Assembly (NCBI GenBank): GCA_963989385.1
Contig: OZ022498.1
Location: 5,897,501-5,961,500 of the forward strand
Origin: Ctena decussata
Lineage: Eukaryota; Mollusca; Bivalvia; Lucinida; Lucinidae
Direction of reading: 5' to 3'
Length of the DNA: 64,000 bases
Each line of letters starts with the position of its first letter. Position 1 is the first letter of the stretch. Under the pieces are notes generated by a model, which had not been told where the DNA came from, did not search any database, and saw nothing but the letters and a program-made list of their open reading frames with translations. The translations under genes and the position numbers were made by a program. Below, piece by piece: positions 11,847-22,865 of the stretch.

Positions 11847-12740
11847 CATTTCCAACTCGTCCCTCTTAAACTCAGCCCATAACAAACTCGGCCCATACCA
11901 ATAAAATTGCAACGGTTTGGATATGTGCTTTTGAAACATTTACTGGGTAACTGCTTTTGTCTTTATAAATATGATTTTGTATTATGTACTCAGTACTTGT
12001 GTATTTTCAAGCATGGTTGATGTTATATCGCGCTGCTTCACACAAGACCTACCTTTATTATTTGCTAATCATTACTCTGAAAATGAAATTGTCGTATGAA
12101 CTGAACGTAGTCTAAACCCTAAGATGATTCATAATTTAACTAGTTTACAATTTTTTTTTTCTTCTTCAACCATACTTTTAATATATATCTAAAGAGTACA
12201 TCCAGCATCCGCTCGGACTTTCACACTAACTTTATCCATAGGCGCTTGAAGTTTTATGCTATCAAATGTATGTCAATGATGGTGCTAAACATCCAGATTA
12301 TGAGCAGTTTTGCAGAAATGGCCTATAGACAACGTCAAGTTTAAAGGTTTAAAGGGTTTTTAGTTTTTCCTTTTTTTTATTTGAGAATAGAACTTCAAGC
12401 GCCTGTGCTTTATCACAGGTTGCACTACATGTAAGACCTTGACAGAATGAATTGTAGGGGGGTCAGGGGTGGGGTCATCGCTCACGAAATGGTTTGCTTG
12501 GAACAACTTGGTCACTGTAATTATCCTAAATGTTGAACAAGTAAAACTATTTTTTTGGTCGACCCCTCCTCCCCATATCGACCGCATTTTTTTCACATAT
12601 CGTGTATTTGTTATCAAATATGTATATCAACTTATTAACAAAACAAGTAAAAACTTGTTTGTAAAAATGACAGAATAGACAGAACATATTGTTCCAAATT
12701 CGACATGACAGCTGTCCTGATCATTGCCTAATATTTTACT

Positions 12741-12992
12741 AAGTAGTACCGAGAAGGTTGAAGATCCGAGTTCCGCCGCGGCCAGGGTGTTTTTCTCGCT
12801 CAGGGGGCGTAGAAGATTTACATGTTCTGGGTTTGATCCCCGCTTGAGGAGAGAATCTTTTCAAACGTAAACGGGGTTCCATTGCACACAGCCTTTCATT
12901 ATCACCCTCCTATCGTCCTGATATGACTGAAATACTGTTGAAATGGACGTAAAATCGCAAGTCATCCATCCATCCAGCCAGTACTTCTCTTG
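12741..12992 (+). mobile_element. tRNA-derived SINE, second family, copy 2
   Basis: The 3' part matches the 9968-10174 repeat in the opposite orientation: CCTGATATGACTGAAATACT, GGACGTAAAATCGCAAG, then CATCCATCCATCC. A B-box-like GGTTTGATCCC lies upstream near 12831. Confidence 0.5.
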
Positions 12993-13079
12993 CGGGCCTG
13001 TACAGTTTTGTATACTGCACTTCAAAACCTGAATAGAATAAGTTCTGAAAAGTCTGAAAAGTCAGATCCCTTGAAAGCA

Positions 13080-13570
13080 AGGAAAACACCAAAGAAATGA
13101 AAATAGCAGACTCTGTTTAGCTGCGGCTGTTCATGACCAGTCATGAAATGTGCAACTCCGGCCATGCCCCTAGCGGTTACTGCATTATGAAAATGAGTCG
13201 AAATGAAATAAGTGATTCCAAAGGACCAGAACTTATACAATCTACACTATGACTGAATGCCTAGGCACGATTTAGAGCCGTCACACGGTACCTAACACCA
13301 GTTTCAGTGAAGTTTCAATAAAATGTGCCAACCCAGCCATGCCCCTAGCAGCAGCTGGGCTGCTCTATTTTCAGAATGACTCGAAATCAAATCATTGATT
13401 CGAAAGGACTAGAAATTGTATAATCTGCACTATGATGGGGTACGTGGAGACTTAACGGCCGCCGCACAGCACCTCCAGCATCCTGTGAAGTTAAATAAGA
13501 TTTGAAATGTTAGAGTTTTTGGAAGCAAGAAATGGTCCGAAAGAATGAAAAAAAACAGACTCTGTTTATT
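13080..13570. repeat. Diverged tandem repeat, units about 190 bp
   Basis: CCATGCCCCTAGC occurs at about 13164 and 13347. Both units continue with GAxTCGAAATxAAAT, TGATTCxAAAGGACxAGAA and TAxAATCTxCACTATGA in the same order. AGACTCTGTTTA flanks the pair at both sides. Confidence 0.55.
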
Positions 13571-13807
13571 GAGTCTGCACTTGAAAAGAGGACTCAAGTA
13601 AACAAAGACTTCTGATGTTATGTCTTTTACGTATTCCTTGCTTCTAAAGGGTCCATATTTTTGATTTCATCATCATGATAAGGCACTTGACAGAAATGCT
13701 TTTGAAGTTCATTCGGTGAAGTAAAATTAGTTTCCACACTGAAAAAAATCTAATTTCTGTTACTATACTGCTAGTTTTAGACCCTGAAATGCAGTATAAG
13801 TGGTAGA

Positions 13808-14224
13808 GTGTGTAGTCATGTAGATGACTTTAATGCTCGTAATAAATGTTTAACTGCTAAACTTCTTCAACAGGGCTATCGGTATCATAAGCTTAGAAAG
13901 GCTTTTTCTAAATTCTATCGCAGGCACCATGAATTGGTTTCAAAATTTGATGTCGGATTAAAATTTCTTTTACACCAAGGCCTATCGGAACCAGAATTTT
14001 ATGGTGACTTAGTATACAAATTCAAAAAGATTAAGGGTAGGACTGATTTTTCTGATCAATTCCGAAAAATAATAATACGTCACAAACGTATTGGCTATAA
14101 TTTAAATGTTATGCGACAGTCTGCATGCTTAGTGATTAACCCAATCACGGTTGATAACTTTGCTGCACTCTTTAATTGCACACCGGGGGATCGGTCGTCA
14201 GACTCTATGATGGCCCCGACCTAA
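13808..14224 (+). pseudogene. Retroelement polymerase C-terminal remnant
   Basis: An open frame of about 138 residues without a convincing start (it opens with GTG and runs in from upstream). It contains LLQQGYRYHKLRKAFSKFYR and the phrase GLSEPEFYGDLVYKFKKI. I recognise these as the conserved tail that follows reverse-transcriptase domains in a common mollusc/cnidarian retroelement family; the clade is not certain. The polymerase domain itself is missing, so this is a 5'-truncated fragment. The downstream 14570-14835 repeat is probably its 3' tail. Confidence 0.55.
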
Positions 14225-14569
14225 AGCTATATATTTTAGTTGGTTGGGACCGGAGCCTTTTTGTCTGTTGCTTGGTCCACCGGGGCTCAACTGGTGACCT
14301 TCTTTTGCTTCAGATTTCCAGTGGGGTCGTTTGGCAGGACAGGGATCTCCACCTGTCAGACGGCCCGTTGTATCTGTTGAGTCCTCGTCTTTGCTTCTTC
14401 ATGGTGTTGAAATTTGGTTTATGTGTTTACCGTGATGATTCATTGACGAGTTAGAGGGTTATCATGCGAACCGAACTACCAACTAAATGTTTTGTACCAC
14501 TTCAGAAACTGAGGGTGAGGTTGGGCCTGTAAAATCGATTTAAGCCCCCCAGTAATTCATTACTGACCG

Positions 14570-14835
14570 TTCCAAGGCGGTAGTTCTGTTGTGGTTCTCT
14601 GTTGCCTGTTTTTGGTGTCAGAGTTTCTGTGATGTTTTACCTTATGTATGTTTTTATTATTTTTGGTTCGGTTTGGGTTGCTGAGTGGCCACCTTTTGGG
14701 AACAAGCTGCTCACTCGGTTGGCCATATGTTCTCTGTATCTTTATTTGTAATCTTAGTTGTTTCCAACTATGGTTTGAGGGCTGGATTTGGATTTTGATT
14801 GTTTCAGTTCCTGGTCATTGCATACTTTTTACTTT
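14570..14835 (+). repeat. Retroelement 3'-tail-like repeat, copy B
   Basis: Nearly identical to 8841-9109, with a few substitutions and a short deletion in the TTTATTTGTAATC stretch. It lies about 350 bp after the retroelement ORF remnant on the same strand. Confidence 0.65.
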
Positions 14836-15994
14836 GACTCAGATTTGGAGGTGAGGCACCAGAGAAATCAGAATATTGTGTTAAATAATACGACAGACGG
14901 AGCAAACAATACCGTTTTTAGTTTTAAACATGGGACTATCGTGTTTCAAAATACCGAAGTGCTCAAATTTACAAGCCTGCCCAGAGACTACTTCATGTAA
15001 GACCATAGGTTTGAAACAAAGAGGCTAATTTCCAGGATAGGTACACGCTAGCCGCTGCTATCGTTCCTTTTTTTTTTTGCCAATTGGAGAGTGACCAGTG
15101 GGGGGAGACTGATAGGGGTCTCTTCCTGGACCTCACAGTCTGCCAGTTTGTGCATCTGTTTGGCTTGAAAAGGACCATCAACTACTTGTCCCTTCCAGAA
15201 CGTATATAGCAGAGTACGAATGCCTTCATGCACAGACTGGTCTAGAGTTTCGTCTTTGTGCGTCTTTATAATGGCAGCTGCAGTCAAGCAGATACCTTAT
15301 AAAATGTGCGAACAGCGATGATCAAGATCAACCTGCACCTCGCGGAGTCTTCGTACATACGGTTTTACATCGACAATCTATGGATCCTGTGGAATTGTAT
15401 AGGGAAAACGCGTCTGAGTAGAAGTGCAGACCCTGACAACGCTAAAACAGCCACCTATTTGCAAACCTACATCAAGCTATTTGCAAACCTGTCTTAAGCC
15501 AAATCGGTACACTGCCATGTTTTCCACCATTTTTGCAAAGGGAAACAACTTTCTGTTTTCTTTTCACCAAATTTAGCCCTTCCAAACTGTAATCAACACT
15601 TTGAGGAAAGAAGAGACAGTTCTTTTCCTTTAAGGAGAGCCCCCCCCCCCCCCACCTATGGGAGAAAGTTCTATTTCCTTTAAGGAAAGACCCCCCCTCT
15701 ACCAATCCCCATGTTCCATGTAGAAGAGAGGCAACAATGAAAGTGACAGACTTCCCCTTTGTGTATCCGCGCAGTAAGGTCAGAGCCTTTGCTGTACGTA
15801 CACACGTTGTATGGACCCTGAGAGATCTGCAAGAACAAAATGAATCACGGATTGTCTGATGTGCAGACCCTGCTCAGAGTGCTCGTTTCTCAGAGTGCTC
15901 GTTTAGGAATAGGCTTATGTTGCTTAATCAAACCGTTTGCTTTGTTCCATAAAATATTTTCTAAATTTCAATGCACCTTAATGCACAAAATGTT
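14836..15994. other. No gene recognised
   Basis: Mixed sequence with a T10 run near 15069 and C-rich runs near 15640 and 15690. No supported gene; short open frames here have no recognisable protein features. Confidence 0.4.
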
Positions 15995-16032
15995 ACAGAC
16001 AGACAGACAGACAGACAGATAGATAGATAGAC

Positions 16033-16098
<66 letters not shown>

Positions 16099-16107
16099 CG
16101 ATAGATC
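15995..16107. repeat. Compound microsatellite (GACA)n(GATA)n
   Basis: Perfect ACAG/ACAGATAG units followed by GATA units, about 113 bp, with a few interruptions. Confidence 0.95.
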
Positions 16108-17422
16108 GAATTAAGTCTCTTCCATAAATGCGCTACGTCATATGCCGAGAAAGTAGACTGAATTTTCGAAAATTGCCCTTTTTCAACAAGTACATATGTA
16201 GTATCTTGCCTAATTACATCAGTATTTGTTTACAAGTATATTAAATATAACCCTCAGCATGGGAGTGTTAATGAATTTATAAATGGGCCGACTTTGTTAT
16301 GGGTCGACTTTGTTATGTGCCGAGTTCCTTGGCCTACTTATCTTGACAATTTCTTTTATTTTAACACTATCTTCTGTGTGCAGTTATTAAACAGATAAGT
16401 AATTATAAATAGGCATTGGCTGATATGTTTCTTCTGTGAGAAAACACTATGTATACACTGCATAGCAGGACTATTTTAGTCTTATGGGCCGAGTTTGCTA
16501 TGGACCGAGTTTGTTATGGGCCGACAGTGTTATGGGCCGAGTTTGTTATGGGCCGAGATGTCCCGGAATCGTCAGCGCAATAATTCGCTTGTATAGTATA
16601 GCAAGCCAAATTTCGCATTCTCAATTTTAGGTGTTAAGTTTTCAATCCGTTGTTTTAAGTTCAAAACTAACTTTTGAAAATTGAAATTTCTATAATCGTT
16701 TTTACAAATCCGGGTATTGAAGTCAGATTTGAAACCTATGACTGAACTGAAACCTAGGTTTCTGAAACCTAGTTTAAAGATTTATTGTGCATTTGGCGTG
16801 TCATACCGTTGAACACAAACATGCAGTCTCCTCAGATCAGAGATCACCTAATTAGGGGTTCAAACAGTCCTAAAACCTCCCATTTTCTTGTAAGATAATT
16901 TCTCTCTATTAGAACAAATGCTGCCGCCATGATTTTGAGAATAATCTCTAATACACTGCAGGTAAATTATCCCGCAAGAATCGCACAATAATCGTACGAT
17001 AATCGTACAGGAAAAACTTCACTCAAAATCACCCTTAGGTGATTTATCATAAATTTGGAATTTTGTTAATTGGCTGATTTGCTCAAAACTTGGTATATGC
17101 TTTTCAGAAAGACAGTAGATAAATGTAATCTATTCAAAAGTAGAGTATGAGTATGTTGTGCTATGAAAGAGGAGAAAAAGTGAAATTTACGACTGCCCTT
17201 TAGGTATCGTAGATTTGATCGTAAATTGAGTTCTACGAGGACAATAGTGAAACCGAGATTTTTTTCATGAAAGCGATTTTTGGTCGTAAGATTCTCGTAC
17301 GATCATCTTACGACGAATTTCAATCGTACGTTTCGTTGTGAAATAGGCCCCAGATCTCAAAGGAAATAGACAGAAAAACCGGGATTATGGTGAAGTACGG
17401 GGAGATTTTTCTACAGCCCCCA

Positions 17423-17744
17423 TCACAGGGTATAATCGATTCTGCCAATTTTCGCTTCCTGCAGAGACAGTCCGTCATATTTGGCTTTCGCCGAGACTGT
17501 CCGCGAACTCTTGCTTCCTGCAGAGACTACTGTCCTCAAAAAATGGCTTCCTGCCGAGACTGTCCGCGTGACTCTGCTTCCTGCCGAGAGGCTCGGCAGG
17601 AAGCAGAATCACGCGGACAGTCTCTGCAGGAAGCCATTTATCATGTACAGAAGTCTCGGCAGGAAGCAAAAGTTCGCAGACAGTCTCAGCGGAAGCCAAA
17701 TATTACGTACAGTCTCTGCTGGAAGCGAAGATTATACCCTGTGA
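17423..17744. repeat. Palindromic element with internal short repeats
   Basis: TCACAGGGTATAATC at the left end is matched by GATTATACCCTGTGA at the right. The arms pair over about 160 bp each, around a centre at CGAGAGGCTCG (17585). Each arm is itself built of four spaced copies of GCTTCCTGCxGAGAC, with complements in the other arm. About 322 bp, non-coding, MITE-like. Confidence 0.75.
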
Positions 17745-18029
17745 CCATATAAATGTCATTCATATTAGACCTTTTGAAGAATATGAATGAGATATTTTGT
17801 TCTGCTCACTTTATTGTATCACATATCTTAGTTCATGATTCCTAAAGTATGTCATTTTGGTTGCCAATCAAAACAATCCAATTAATTGTCCAACTGTTTA
17901 TGTGAAAGTCAAAATGTGTTTTATTGGCTTGTGGTTTCGGCCACAAGCCAGTATTCATGTCGTTTAGTGATACCGAGTTATTTTCGGAAGAAATGACGTC
18001 ACGCTCATTCGGAAAATACCAGGAGAGTT

Positions 18030-18428
18030 GGCATATACTAAAATATGGAGTGGGGTCAACCTATGGAGTGGCGTGGTTTTTTGGAATGGTATTTTGGAGT
18101 ATTCTGGACAAGAAACCATGCCTCACCATTTTCGGGCAATGACCAGTTGCAAAATGCAAAGGGGCATGTTCTAATTTCTCTCCTGGACTAGCCAGATTAT
18201 GTGAAATAACATAATAGCTTGCTTGAAAGCATAATACTATGAATCAAGCTAGGCCAAGCCAAGTATACTTTGGGGAACAATAATTAAACATTATGGCCAT
18301 ACTGTATATTTATCCGAGTCAGCAGCATTAAGTCTTGGCAGTTTGAAAATAAAAAAAATAAAAAAAAAACACTCCACTCCAAGGCTCCACTCCAAAGGTT
18401 GACTCCACTCTATATTTTAGTATATGCC
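18030..18428. mobile_element. Foldback MITE with GGAGTGG-rich ends
   Basis: GGCATATACTAAAATATGGA at 18030 is mirrored by ATATTTTAGTATATGCC ending at 18428. The stems continue as GTGGGGTCAACCTATGGAG and CTCCAAAGGTTGACTCCAC. About 399 bp, no ORF recognised. Confidence 0.65.
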
Positions 18429-18785
18429 GGACGATTTTTTTGTACCTTCGCGTACGTCATAAAATACATACAATTTTCGCCTGCTACTTTGCCTCAGTGC
18501 ATTTTTTTTATCCCCATCCGACAACAGAAAATGTATACAATCGCCCACATGGTAATGATCAGACTGCGCAAAATGCAGTCTGATAGGTACCTTTGTGGAA
18601 TCGCCTATGGCATGTTTCAAGGGAGGTAATACTTATATAATTGGCAACAAGTCTTCGTTAATTTTGTATTACGCAGTAGACTAGTTTCTTAAAGGTAAAG
18701 ATCATTTTTAAACAACATAATAAATATACAAATTTGAACGTAAATAATTACATGTCAGAGTGATAGCCAGCAGAATGTATTTAAG

Positions 18786-18935
18786 GAATGAATTTCATTT
18801 TTCTGAGGTTTATCGAAGTGTAAACTACATTGGGTCACGTGCAAAGTGAATGAACCCCGAAGGGGTTCATGTAAACTTTGCTAGTGACCCAATGTAGTTT
18901 ACACTTCGATAAACATCAGAAAAATTAAGTTCATT
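18786..18935. repeat. Long perfect-stem hairpin
   Basis: TATCGAAGTGTAAACTACAT in the left arm pairs exactly with ATGTAGTTTACACTTCGATA in the right. The loop side is GAACCCCGAAGGGGTTC. Weaker pairing extends to about 18786 and 18935. The outer sequence recurs in diverged form near 20575. Confidence 0.75.
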
Positions 18936-19596
18936 GCTTATATTTGCATTCGTTTCAATCAAATCTTTCATGAAAAATCTTATATAAGCGCTAAAATTGA
19001 AGCAATAAAACATGTACACGCATTTTTTCTGCTAACAGCAGAACGGCATGCATGACGTCATGACGTTGCTAACGTCCAATCGGGTTGTAGAGAGCCATTG
19101 TTTATCTTTACGTCATTAACGTCGCGTGTATCAATGTAATTATTGGAACGTAAACTACATTACGTTCCAATGGTTTACTATAGGGCTTTTCAATAAATAC
19201 ACCAAGAATGTAAATATATATTTTTGAAAGCTTGACGTATTACTGTATATTGACCTTTCACTAATAAAAAATAAATAAATTAAATTAAAAAATTGGATTG
19301 AACTAAGTTCAATTTTCCTATCAACGTGTTCCTAGTGGCTGAACCAGCCCCTCCTATCAACATATGCAGAATTACTGCGTCAACAATCTACATTACTTTA
19401 TGGGCAAAAAATAACCATGTTACATGGAGTAAAATATGATGAAACCTAGAGTTGAAGTCTATTTCCAATATTACATAAGGACATGCTATCTCTCGCCTGT
19501 TTGCGCATTGTCACAAAAACCACTCAACCAAAAAACGTTAAGTATACGACACCGGCACCGACGGTGATACTGCCGCAGACACAGGAACAGTAAAGT
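18936..19596. other. No gene recognised
   Basis: AT-rich non-coding sequence with a small palindrome near 19143-19172 (TTGGAACGTAAACTACATTA and its pairing partner CGTTCCAA). Nothing else supported. Confidence 0.4.
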
Positions 19597-19870
19597 TGGT
19601 TGGTTGGTTGATTTGATGCTTAACGTCCACGGTAAACAACTAAGGTCATGTCGGGACGGTCAGTTAACCTAACCACACTATTCCTGGGCAGGCTTAGACC
19701 TCCTAAGCGGTTAACCAGTACTAAGTGCACATACTTTCGCCAGTAACTGACAACTGCCCTTCTTGAATCAGCGGAAGGAGAAACGAAAGTATGTGGCCAG
19801 ACCGGGATTCGAACCCAGGACCTCTGACTTACGAGTCAGGCGCCCTACCGATTGCGCTACCCGGCCCGGC
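19597..19870 (-). mobile_element. tRNA-derived SINE (family 1), copy 1
   Basis: The minus-strand head reads GGGTAGCGCAATCGGTAGGG (A-box region) then GGTCCTGGGTTCGAATCCC (B-box region). A conserved body follows (GAAGGGCAGTTGTCAGTTAC, TGCCCAGGAATAGTGTGG), ending in TTTACCGTGGACGTTAAGCA. A perfect 13-bp target duplication, GGAACAGTAAAGT, flanks it (19584-19596 and 19871-19883). The tRNA part lacks a foldable acceptor stem, so it is not a tRNA gene. Confidence 0.9.
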
Positions 19871-19883
19871 GGAACAGTAAAGT

Positions 19884-20955
19884 AATACACATGTAGATCT
19901 ACCTAGTTTCTGCTAGTAGCAGGCGAAACTAAAATATTATCTGAATAGAAAATAAATCCGAGCAGATCAGAAATCCATCATTATGATGCATGTTTGTCAA
20001 GAACCTGCCCACATGCTTATGACGTATACAATAGTAGCAGAAAGCCAATAAACTATAATCAGCTTCACAACACCGCATAACTCTATATTAGGCTACCTTT
20101 GCTAGTGTCGAGATTCCTGTATATGTGCACAGTTAGGCCTACTGGTCGCAGAAGCTAAATGTGACTGACTTTCACGGCGTATTGATGCTTTGCATCAATG
20201 TTTTCTTGTCACAGTAATGTTGCCTTTTAATTTCACCTATACAAATGTACAGAGAAATATTTACACAATTCGACGATTTCCTTAGATGAACCTTTACTGG
20301 GCTGACGATGTACATACATCCATGAACAATACGCAGTCATGCAATGTTACGCTTAAGCGACGTCACGGATTATTCGACGTGTCGGATTATTCGATAAGTT
20401 GATTGGCCGACGTAACGTTTGATATACGTCATGTCATAGTGACGGCTGTTGAACGTCATTACCAAACACGTTGGTAAATAGCTATTCTTCGTCCTTTCCT
20501 TGGCGGAAAATTAGCCAGAACTTCACAAATAAGTACCAAAATTGATGTGAAAACATAGTATAAATGTAAGAGATAAATTTCATTTTTCGGAAGTTCATGG
20601 GAGTATGAACACAATGGGTTCCGTGCTTTGTTGTTCCCAAATGTTGTAAAGCAAGTAAGTCATTATCTCAAACAATAGTAGCATGCATTTTCTTCTCAGA
20701 GTGTCAAAATTTCCTTCTAGTCACTGTCACTGATGCTACTAAAACCAAAAATATAGTTCAGTGAATATATATTTGTTGTCTTTTTTTTGATGCCAAGTTC
20801 AGATGTGCCAAGATTCCACAGACACAGGTTTGAAACAGTCTTTCCTAAAATATTGATTCAAACTAAATGTGACTTAGCAGCCATATAGAACAGACTTGAA
20901 ATAGGTCCATATAGTAATTTTCCTTGAGACATGCCTAACGGCTTAAACGTTGGAA

Positions 20956-20958
<3 letters not shown>
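19884..20958. other. No gene recognised
   Basis: Non-coding sequence; contains a diverged relative of the 18786 hairpin edge near 20575. Nothing else supported on either strand. Confidence 0.4.
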
Positions 20959-20993
<35 letters not shown>

Positions 20994-21036
20994 GCGTGCG
21001 TGCGTGCGTACGTGTGTGTGTGTATGTGTTTGTGTG
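20959..21036. repeat. Compound (TC)n / (TG)n microsatellite
   Basis: About 20 TC units followed by TGCG and TG-rich units. The neighbouring SINE is inserted at its TG end. Confidence 0.95.
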
Positions 21037-21217
21037 ATTTGTCGCTTAACGTCCACACTAAACAGCAATGGTCAATTCGAGACGGTCAGTTAACCTAACC
21101 ACACTATTCCTGGGCAGGCTCAGACCTCCTAAGCGGTTAACCAGTACTAAGACCGGGTTTCGAACCCAGGGCCTCTGACTTATGAGTCAAGTGCCCTACC
21201 GATTGCGTAACACGGCC
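21037..21217 (-). mobile_element. tRNA-derived SINE (family 1), copy 2, internally deleted
   Basis: Same head and body as the 19597 copy. It lacks the stretch containing GAAGGGCAGTTGTCAGTTAC and the adjoining ACTTTCG segments. TG repeats lie on both sides, consistent with insertion into the microsatellite. Confidence 0.8.
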
Positions 21218-22547
21218 CGTGTGTGTGTGTTTACATATTTCCTCAATCTGTTTTTTCAAATAAAGTCTACACTTGTTTTTACCTCACACCTGTAGATAAT
21301 GCCACCATTCAAGAAGTTAAAGGCTCCATTGCTCTATCAGCATGAAAAATTTTTATCAAGAGGTATCGCTGCAAGCTTCTCTCTACAGTTTCGTAATTGT
21401 AAATGACCGTGATTATGTAGCTTTAAAAAAATAAAACATCCTTGAGTTTCACTTAAAATCGGTTTGAAAACTTATCTGGGTCATTTTAGTTGGCAACTAA
21501 AATGACCTACTTTCGATTTCATGAAATGGTAAAAATACAATGTACACGCGTAGAGTCCCAATCACTATCTCGCCTATGTTTATATAGCATGGCTGAACGG
21601 GAAACCAGAACAGGAAATTGTATCTTGTGGAGCGTTTTGTTATTTTTCAAAAACTTGTTTTCTCTACTTTTTGCCAGTTATATGACTCAATATATGCACA
21701 CCAACTCACAATTTATTACCAAACGTGAAGGTTGAACCGCTTTTACAATGATTTGAGTTTAGGCGTTTTTGCCGCTGATAGGACTATTGAGACTTTAAGA
21801 AATTTTATTTTGCTAAATAAAAATTAGCAACAGAAAGTGCACTAACAACTGGGTTTACTTGAATAAACAACTGATGAACATTTCACTGGCTTAGCTGGAC
21901 AAGCCTTCCTTTTAAAAGGAAATTTTATTTGTTTAATGTTGGCAAGTCATGGTCATTTGCAGTGACGGAAATACAGTGATAAGCGTACAGTGATATGTTA
22001 CAGGAGTTTACACCACTGTTAAAGCAGAGAAGCTTTAAGACACCGCGCACTGCTCAGTTTTATATAAAAAGATACATCTTCATTAGTATCTTATTTAAGA
22101 AACACACTGAAAACGACATTCTGAACACCGTTGCAGTTGATTCGGCTAATGAACGTTAATTGAAATGAAACTATAAAACTGACATCAGAAGCCTTTTGAA
22201 TTCTTACTTCCTTCCTCAAATTACTGTTCTGATACTTGTCTATCGGGCAATCGGTCTTTCAGAAAGCATACGTCCAGGCAACAGATATAAAAATAACATG
22301 CGACTGCTTGGTTCAGCAAATTAGTTTCTGCTGTAAAATAATGCATCGTTTTGAGGGGGGCGCGCGTTCAGTCAACTGCTCTAGTTTCTGTGAGTGATGT
22401 GCCTCAGTATGGCATATAAGCCTAATTCTTCGTTTCTGGCATTTGACGTTTATGATAGTTTTCTGGCATACGGGAGAAAAATGAGACTATACTATACTGA
22501 AGTTTTTTATCAGACTTTTAATTGGCATATTATGATAGAAGTGTTTG

Positions 22548-22551
<4 letters not shown>
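21218..22551. other. No gene recognised
   Basis: Non-coding sequence. Short open frames (for example 21490-21735) show no recognisable domain or splice context. Confidence 0.4.

Positions 22552-22600
<49 letters not shown>
22552..22600. repeat. (TG)n microsatellite
   Basis: About 21 uninterrupted TG units ending in TGCGCGC. Confidence 0.95.
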
Positions 22601-22633
22601 CAGTGTTCTGTTCGTCGATCTGACATTCACTAT

Positions 22634-22865
22634 TTAGCCGCTACACGACAAAACCAACAAAGTGAAATGCGCACCCAGCGAAGACTCAGATCAGCCTGGG
22701 CAGTCGCCCAGTTTGATCAAAGTATTTGCTTGTTCTTAAAGGGTAGCAAAGTCTCTAAGCTACCACCATACAGACAGCGATGACTCTGATCAGCCCATGC
22801 TGAACTGAGTCATCGCATGGTGCACACTCCTGTTTCAAGTGTTGGTTTTGTCGTATCGCGGCTCA
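22634..22865. mobile_element. TGAGCCGCGACA hairpin MITE, copy 2
   Basis: The left end is altered (TTAGCCGCTACACGACAAAA); the right end TCGTATCGCGGCTCAA is near consensus. Inner CAGATCAGCCTGGGCAGTCG arms are retained. Confidence 0.75.

Larger units (their letters stand above)
10567..16563. mobile_element. Inverted element with GGCCGAGTTTGTTATG arrays at both ends
   Basis: GGACATCTCGGCCCATAACA at 10567 is mirrored by TGTTATGGGCCGAGATGTCC ending at 16563. Inside each end the 16-mer GGCCGAGTTTGTTATG (or its complement) is repeated with small changes at 10575-10665, 11860-11910, 16283-16325 and 16487-16560. A 150-bp segment after the left array (10648-10798) is repeated directly at 11897-12035. 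It holds a MULE-like foldback, a SINE and a retroelement remnant. No transposase seen. Confidence 0.5.
9676..17350. mobile_element. Possible 7.7-kb terminal-inverted-repeat element (CGTACGA ends)
   Basis: GGCCTGTTTCACAA at 9677 is mirrored by TTGTGAAATAGGCC ending at about 17349. Inside both ends lie many CGTACGA and TTCTCGTACGA motifs. The GGGCCTxTTTCAC start resembles PIF/Harbinger-type termini, but no transposase was recognised and the target duplication is unclear. The interior is filled with other inserted repeats. The two ends could instead belong to two separate copies. Confidence 0.35.

Noticed and set aside
13808..14224. A host gene
   Set aside because: The frame lacks a start, matches a retroelement polymerase tail as I recognise it, and is followed by a repeat found elsewhere in the window.
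9676..17350. A complete autonomous Harbinger element
   Set aside because: The ends look alike, but no transposase or Myb-like ORF could be found and no TWA duplication is clear, so only a low-confidence repeat call is kept.
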